The position numbers were made by a program, and so were the translations under genes. Positions 10,600-13,865 of a DNA stretch of 13,865 nt are shown here, piece by piece. The DNA is from DASZFV01 sp036494575. Its GTDB lineage: Bacteria; Myxococcota_A; Polyangia; Fen-1088. Below the pieces are notes generated by a model. The model did no database searches. It saw only the letters and a program-made list of their open reading frames with translations, and had not been told where the DNA came from. The stretch's first letter is position 1. Each line of letters opens with the position of its first letter. Where the stretch lies: NCBI GenBank assembly GCA_036494575.1, contig DASXOE010000016.1, positions 1 through 13,865 on the forward strand, read 5' to 3'.

Positions 10600-10633
10600 G
10601 CCAGACAAAGGCCCTCTGCGACGGGAATCGAGC

Positions 10634-10661
10634 TTGAGCCGAATGACCCGGGGGGTAATCT
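10634..10661 (+). promoter_or_regulatory. weak candidate promoter for the sigma factor operon
   Basis: TTGAGC (10634-10639) and TAATCT (10656-10661) are separated by 16 nt and sit 17 nt before the chosen ATG. They match the housekeeping -35 and -10 consensus only partly (about 4/6 and 3/6). If real, the transcript would begin near 10668. I could not define a clear ECF-type promoter. Confidence 0.2.
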
Positions 10662-10678
10662 ATGCCTACGGTACCAGC

Positions 10679-11263
10679 ATGTCCCAGCAGGCACAGAAAC
10701 CCCACCTCCGCCTCGTCGCCCCAGGGGCGGTCCCGGGCGAGGCCTCTCAGCGCCTCGAGGACCTGCCGCCCGCTGATCCGAAGGCCGCGGTCGAGGAGGC
10801 TTTCCGGAGGTACGCGCCGCTCGTGGCTTCGCTCGGGCTGCGCATCACCGCCCTGCGGGACGACATCGACGATTTCGTGCAGGAAGTGTTCCTGCGCGCG
10901 ACGCGCGGAATCGGTGGGCTCCGTCACCAGGGCGCGACCAAGGCGTGGCTGGTCTCCATCACGATCAACGTCGCGCGCCAGCGCTTGCGCGTCCGCAAGC
11001 TGCGAAAGCTCGTGGGCCTCGACGTGCCGATCGAGTACGAGGAGCTCGTCGATCCGGCGATTTCGCCAGAGGACCGCCTGCTGCTGACGCGCATGTATCG
11101 CGCGCTCGACGGGATGCCCGTCAACCAGCGGCTGGCCTGGTCGCTGCGGCACATCGAAGGCGAACGGCTCGAGACGGTGGCGCTCTTGTGCGGCTGCTCG
11201 CTCGCGACGGCGAAGCGGCGGATCGTCGCCGCCCAAAAGATCATTTCCGAGGCGGTGGGCTGA
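10679..11263 (+). CDS. ECF-like RNA polymerase sigma factor
   Basis: A 194-residue sigma-70 family protein of ECF size, expected to direct RNA polymerase to a small regulon. Sigma region 2 spans about 36-108, with the conserved acidic core DDIDDFVQEVFLRA (61-74) and a region ending in AWLVSITINVARQRLRVRK. Region 4 spans about 134-192 with the helix-turn-helix ETVALLCGCSLATAKRRI (165-182). Regions 1 and 3 are absent, as in ECF factors. The ATG at 10679 is preferred because the protein then begins MSQQAQKPHLRLVAPG, a normal short leader; an in-frame ATG at 10643 would add 12 residues and neither has a strong ribosome site. The stop overlaps the next start in ATGA at 11263, so the two are coupled. 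The adjacent membrane protein is the likely anti-sigma partner, but no zinc-binding anti-sigma motif is seen in it. Confidence 0.92.
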   Translation: MSQQAQKPHLRLVAPGAVPGEASQRLEDLPPADPKAAVEEAFRRYAPLVASLGLRITALRDDIDDFVQEVFLRATRGIGGLRHQGATKAWLVSITINVARQRLRVRKLRKLVGLDVPIEYEELVDPAISPEDRLLLTRMYRALDGMPVNQRLAWSLRHIEGERLETVALLCGCSLATAKRRIVAAQKIISEAVG

Positions 11264-12192
11264 TGGAGAGGGAGCAGATGAACGGGCAGAGCGAGCGTGG
11301 CGATAAGGAGATCGAGGATTTACCGGTGAGTCTCCAGCGGGCCGTGGGGATCATCAGGGACGGCGTGGGCGTGCGTTGGCCGGCGGGCCACGTCGAGCTA
11401 GCGCTCATCCGATTGCAGCGGCGCCGGCAGCAGCGTCGGACCGCAATCGCCGGCGCGACGCTGAGCGTGACCGGCGTGGCGCTCGCATTTGCGCTCGGCT
11501 TCGGGGGCTACCTGCACGACGAGCTCGCCGCCAGCGGGCTCGTGCCGGCGACGTCGTCGGAGACGGCTTCGTCGACGCCCAGGTCGCGGCCGGCGCCGGT
11601 CGCGGGCTCTTCGGAAAAAATCGCGCGGGGAGGGGCTTCGCCAGTCGTCATTGCCACGCCGATCTCCGTCCACGCCGAGCCTGCGCACGAAGGGCACCTG
11701 CTGCAGCAGCGCCTCGTTCCCCGGCGGCAAGTCGCGGCCGGGCGCTGGGTGACGCTCGCGGGCGAGAGGCGTTTCGGCGAAGCGTATGGCCTTCTCCGTC
11801 GCGTCCCGCTGCGCGATCTCTCCGACCCGGACGATCTCATGCTCGCGGCCGACGTCGCGCGCCAGGCGGGTCGCGCCGACCACGCCGTGCCCTTCCTCGA
11901 GCGCGTCGTCAAGGAGCACCCCAGCGAGGTGAGCGCGCAGCTCGCGGGCTTCTCGCTCGGCAAGATCTACCTCGATAACCTCGGCGCGCCGGCGTTGGCC
12001 GCGCGGAGCTTCGCCGCGGTGCGCGCCATGGCGCCGGGCGGTGGCCTCGCGCAGGACGCGCTCGCCCGCGAGGTCGAGGCGTGGTCGCGAGCCGGCGAGA
12101 GCGGGCGGGCCCGCGACGCGGCGCTGGATTACGCCCGGCTCTACCCGCGCGGACGCCGCCTCGCGGCCGTGCGGGACCTCGGCGGCATTTGA
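11263..12192 (+). CDS. single-pass membrane protein with periplasmic TPR-like region, candidate anti-sigma factor
   Basis: A 309-residue protein. Residues 1-60 are charged and should be cytoplasmic, residues 61-84 form one membrane helix (AIAGATLSVTGVALAFALGF), and after a Ser/Thr/Pro linker (90-125) the rest should be periplasmic. Residues 160-300 are helical with TPR-like spacing (RFGEAYGLLRRVPL, AGRADHAVPFLERVVKEHP, KIYLDNLGAPALAARSFAAV). The layout resembles FecR/RsgI-style membrane anti-sigma proteins, with an N-terminal sigma-binding segment and a C-terminal sensing domain, but no HxxxCxxC zinc motif or FecR domain is visible, so the role rests on position. ATG at 11263 overlaps the sigma stop (ATGA). 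An ATG at 11278 has a better ribosome site (GAGG, 6-nt spacer) and may be the true start, shortening it by five residues. Confidence 0.85.
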   Translation: MEREQMNGQSERGDKEIEDLPVSLQRAVGIIRDGVGVRWPAGHVELALIRLQRRRQQRRTAIAGATLSVTGVALAFALGFGGYLHDELAASGLVPATSSETASSTPRSRPAPVAGSSEKIARGGASPVVIATPISVHAEPAHEGHLLQQRLVPRRQVAAGRWVTLAGERRFGEAYGLLRRVPLRDLSDPDDLMLAADVARQAGRADHAVPFLERVVKEHPSEVSAQLAGFSLGKIYLDNLGAPALAARSFAAVRAMAPGGGLAQDALAREVEAWSRAGESGRARDAALDYARLYPRGRRLAAVRDLGGI

Positions 12193-12199
12193 TGCTCTA

Positions 12200-12237
12200 A
12201 TACCGATGTTCCCGCGTTCGGGCGGGGCCATCGGTAT
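12200..12237 (+). promoter_or_regulatory. hairpin burying the start codon of the next gene
   Basis: ATACCGATG (12200-12208) and CATCGGTAT (12229-12237) are exact reverse complements. An inner CCCG/CGGG stem (12211-12214 with 12219-12222) sits in the loop. The 3' arm contains the first two bases of the ATG at 12236, and the purine-rich GGGCGGGG that might serve as ribosome site falls in the enclosed part. In RNA it could block initiation on the third operon gene. It could instead be a weak terminator or processing signal. Confidence 0.5.
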
Positions 12238-13246
12238 GAAGCTGCGCAAGGTCGTTCCAAGATGTGCGCGGCGCGCCCTGACGGCGGCGCTCTGCGGCGC
12301 ATGGTGGTGCGCGGGAGCCGTCGCGCGCGCAGACGCGCCACACCCGCCCATCGTGCTGGTCCTCGATCCTTGCGCGTCGGTCGACGCGCAAGAGGTTCGG
12401 CGCCTCGTGCCCATCGAGATGGGCGTGCCGCTGGCCACGGCCGCCGGCCTGCCCGGCGATACGACGCGCGTTTTCGTCGGGTGTGTCGAGGGGTCGCCGC
12501 AGCTCGTGCATCTCGAGGTGCGCGATCCGAACAGCGGCCGCAGGGTCGATCGCGTCATCACGCTCGTGGGCGACTCCAAGACCGATCAGGCGCGGCTCGT
12601 CGCCATCGTCGCGGTCGAGCTCGTGGCCGCGAGCCGCAGTGGGCTCCTTCCCGACAAGCCCGAGGCCGCGCCCGAGACGTCCGTCGTCACGGCGCCGCCG
12701 CCCCCTCCGCCAGCGCGCGAGGGCCCGCGGACACGCTGGTGGGGCATGGCGTTCGGCTCGATGCGGCGCTTCGCGGGTCTTCCCCAAATCGCCGCCGGAG
12801 GCGGGCTCGCCCTGCGGCGGGCGCTTCCGCTCGGTCTCATTGTCGGCGCCGACGCCACGGCGGAAGATTGCTCGCAGGCGACGGCTCTCGGCACCGTCGA
12901 CGCGTTCGTGGGCTCGCTCGCGCTGCTCGCGGGATGGCACGCGACGCGTGGGAACGTCAGTTGGGAATCCGGTGTAGGCGCGCGCGGCGGCGTGGCGCGG
13001 CTCACCGGTCACGGGAGCGCGGAGCCGCTCGTGCCCGTGCGCACGGGCGTCGTTTCGGGGCCGTGGGTGGGGCCGATGCTCGAGGAGCGCGCGTCGTTCG
13101 CCCTCGCGCGCAGCTTCGGCGCGTCGTTCGGCGCGGAGTTCGGGTACGTGACGTCGGGCGTCGCCGGTCACGTCCAGGGTCAGCCGGATGTCGCCGTGAG
13201 CGGCGCCTGGTGGAGCGTGACGTTGGGGGTCACCTATGGGCGCTGA
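12236..13246 (+). CDS. secreted envelope protein: periplasmic domain, Pro-rich linker, beta-rich C-terminus
   Basis: A 336-residue protein of unknown function. A signal peptide (about 1-32) ends in AVARA before DAPHPP, so export by the Sec route is expected. Residues 38-135 form a mixed alpha/beta domain beginning VLVLDPCASVDAQEVRRL, with two Cys (46 and 83) that could bond. A linker with seven prolines (PPPPPPP, about 154-160) follows. Residues 168-336 alternate hydrophobic and polar residues, are Gly-rich (GLALRRALPLGLIVGADAT, SWESGVGARGGVARL, SFGAEFGYVTSGVAGHV) and end in the strand AWWSVTLGVTYGR, which suggests a small outer-membrane beta-barrel or barrel-like sheet. The ATG at 12236 is chosen because the signal peptide starts there; an in-frame ATG at 12206 would add ten residues. 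It lies 43 nt after the membrane TPR gene and overlaps the next gene by 11 nt. Confidence 0.82.
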   Translation: MKLRKVVPRCARRALTAALCGAWWCAGAVARADAPHPPIVLVLDPCASVDAQEVRRLVPIEMGVPLATAAGLPGDTTRVFVGCVEGSPQLVHLEVRDPNSGRRVDRVITLVGDSKTDQARLVAIVAVELVAASRSGLLPDKPEAAPETSVVTAPPPPPPAREGPRTRWWGMAFGSMRRFAGLPQIAAGGGLALRRALPLGLIVGADATAEDCSQATALGTVDAFVGSLALLAGWHATRGNVSWESGVGARGGVARLTGHGSAEPLVPVRTGVVSGPWVGPMLEERASFALARSFGASFGAEFGYVTSGVAGHVQGQPDVAVSGAWWSVTLGVTYGR

Positions 13247-13865
13247 CGGGGGCGCCGCGTTCGCCCGCCGCCTGGCGCACGCAGCCGCGTTCGTAGGGCT
13301 CGTGCTCGCGCTGCCCCTCGGCTGCCGGACGCGCGGCGGTCAGATTCTCTCGGTGAGCCCCGCCGGCGGTGGGGCCGGGGGCAGCGGCAGCGACGGCGGC
13401 CTGGGTGGCGCCGTCGTCGGTCCCGACGCGGGCGACGCCGAAGTGAGCGCGGACGCGACCGGGAACGGCGGCGCCGCTGGGAGCCTGACCGCCGCCGTCT
13501 ACATCTCCCCCGATGGGTCCGACGGCAATCCGGGCACGCAGGCGGCGCCTTGGAGGACGTTCGCGCACGCGCTGCCGACGCTGCAGCCGGGCTCGACGCT
13601 CGTCCTCCTCGACGGAACGTACACGAGCTCGACGACGGGCCTCCTCCGCGTCTTCTGCGGCTCGAACGCCACGAACGGCACGCCCGATCGGCCCATCACG
13701 GTGCGCGCGCTCAACGAGCGGCGCGCCTTCCTCGCGGGCAACGGCAGCGGCATTCCCCTCGAGCTGTCGGCGTGCGCGAACTGGGTCGTCGATGGTCTGC
13801 ACGCCGAGGACGTGGACACGCCCAACGAGATGGGCGACGAGCCCGGGTCGGTGGTCGTCATCACG
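13236..13865 (+). CDS. lipoprotein with right-handed beta-helix start (partial, runs off the window)
   Basis: The first 210 codons are present with no stop before the window ends. The protein starts MGADGGAAFARRLAHAAAF and has a hydrophobic signal ending LPLGC, so Cys30 is the likely lipidated residue, although Pro at -3 is atypical. Residues 44-85 are a Gly/Ala/Asp linker. Then comes YISPDGSDGNPGTQAAPWRTFAHALPTL with LLDGTY about 30 residues later, the usual opening of secreted right-handed parallel beta-helix proteins (DUF1565/pectate-lyase-like). Such folds often bind or cleave polysaccharide, but no catalytic residues can be judged here. The ATG at 13236 has GGGGG 6 nt upstream and overlaps the preceding stop by 11 nt, so it belongs to the sigma factor operon. 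The rest lies beyond the window. Confidence 0.85.
   Translation, partial: MGADGGAAFARRLAHAAAFVGLVLALPLGCRTRGGQILSVSPAGGGAGGSGSDGGLGGAVVGPDAGDAEVSADATGNGGAAGSLTAAVYISPDGSDGNPGTQAAPWRTFAHALPTLQPGSTLVLLDGTYTSSTTGLLRVFCGSNATNGTPDRPITVRALNERRAFLAGNGSGIPLELSACANWVVDGLHAEDVDTPNEMGDEPGSVVVIT

Noticed and set aside
10945..11262. Upstream extension of the membrane TPR protein into the sigma factor gene
   Set aside because: The extension is out of frame with the sigma factor and has no domain; the ATGA overlap at 11263 gives the natural start.
12041..12235. Upstream extension of the secreted envelope protein
   Set aside because: It would overlap the preceding gene and put about 65 Arg-rich residues before a clear signal peptide.

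Overview
The window is very GC-rich DNA. The gene content points to Myxococcota, probably a Polyangia-type myxobacterium. The pointers are surface lipoproteins with Gly/Ala/Asp-rich linkers, a PilZ protein of the Myxococcus paralogue type (TIGR02266), a soluble PAS-PAS hybrid histidine kinase, a GT39/ArnT-type glycosyltransferase, and an ECF sigma factor paired with a membrane TPR protein. The phylum is inferred from protein style, not from a marker gene.

Layout. Positions 1-294 hold no gene I can recognise. Six genes then lie on the minus strand, so they are transcribed right to left: a Cys-rich lipoprotein (9559-10512), the glycosyltransferase (7204-9555, starting 3 nt after the lipoprotein stop), a PilZ protein (6699-7133), a hybrid histidine kinase (4603-6528), uvrA (1597-4503) and a second, unrelated lipoprotein (295-1344). 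GC-rich hairpins after the glycosyltransferase, PilZ and kinase genes suggest mostly separate transcripts. The lipoprotein-glycosyltransferase pair is the exception and looks translationally coupled.

The right part is a plus-strand operon diverging from the lipoprotein: an ECF-like sigma factor (10679-11263), a single-pass membrane protein with a cytoplasmic N-terminus and periplasmic TPR-like region (11263-12192, ATGA overlap), a secreted protein with a predicted periplasmic domain and beta-barrel-like C-terminus (12236-13246), and a lipoprotein with a beta-helix start (13236 to the window edge, 11-nt overlap). The arrangement suggests a cell-envelope signalling unit in which the membrane TPR protein controls the sigma factor. 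That role is inferred.

Two non-coding signals stand out. A perfect 8+8 bp inverted repeat lies in the divergent promoter region (10577-10599). A perfect 9-bp stem at 12200-12237 would bury the start codon of the third operon gene. uvrA is canonical DNA-repair housekeeping. No tRNA, rRNA, CRISPR array or intact mobile element was seen.
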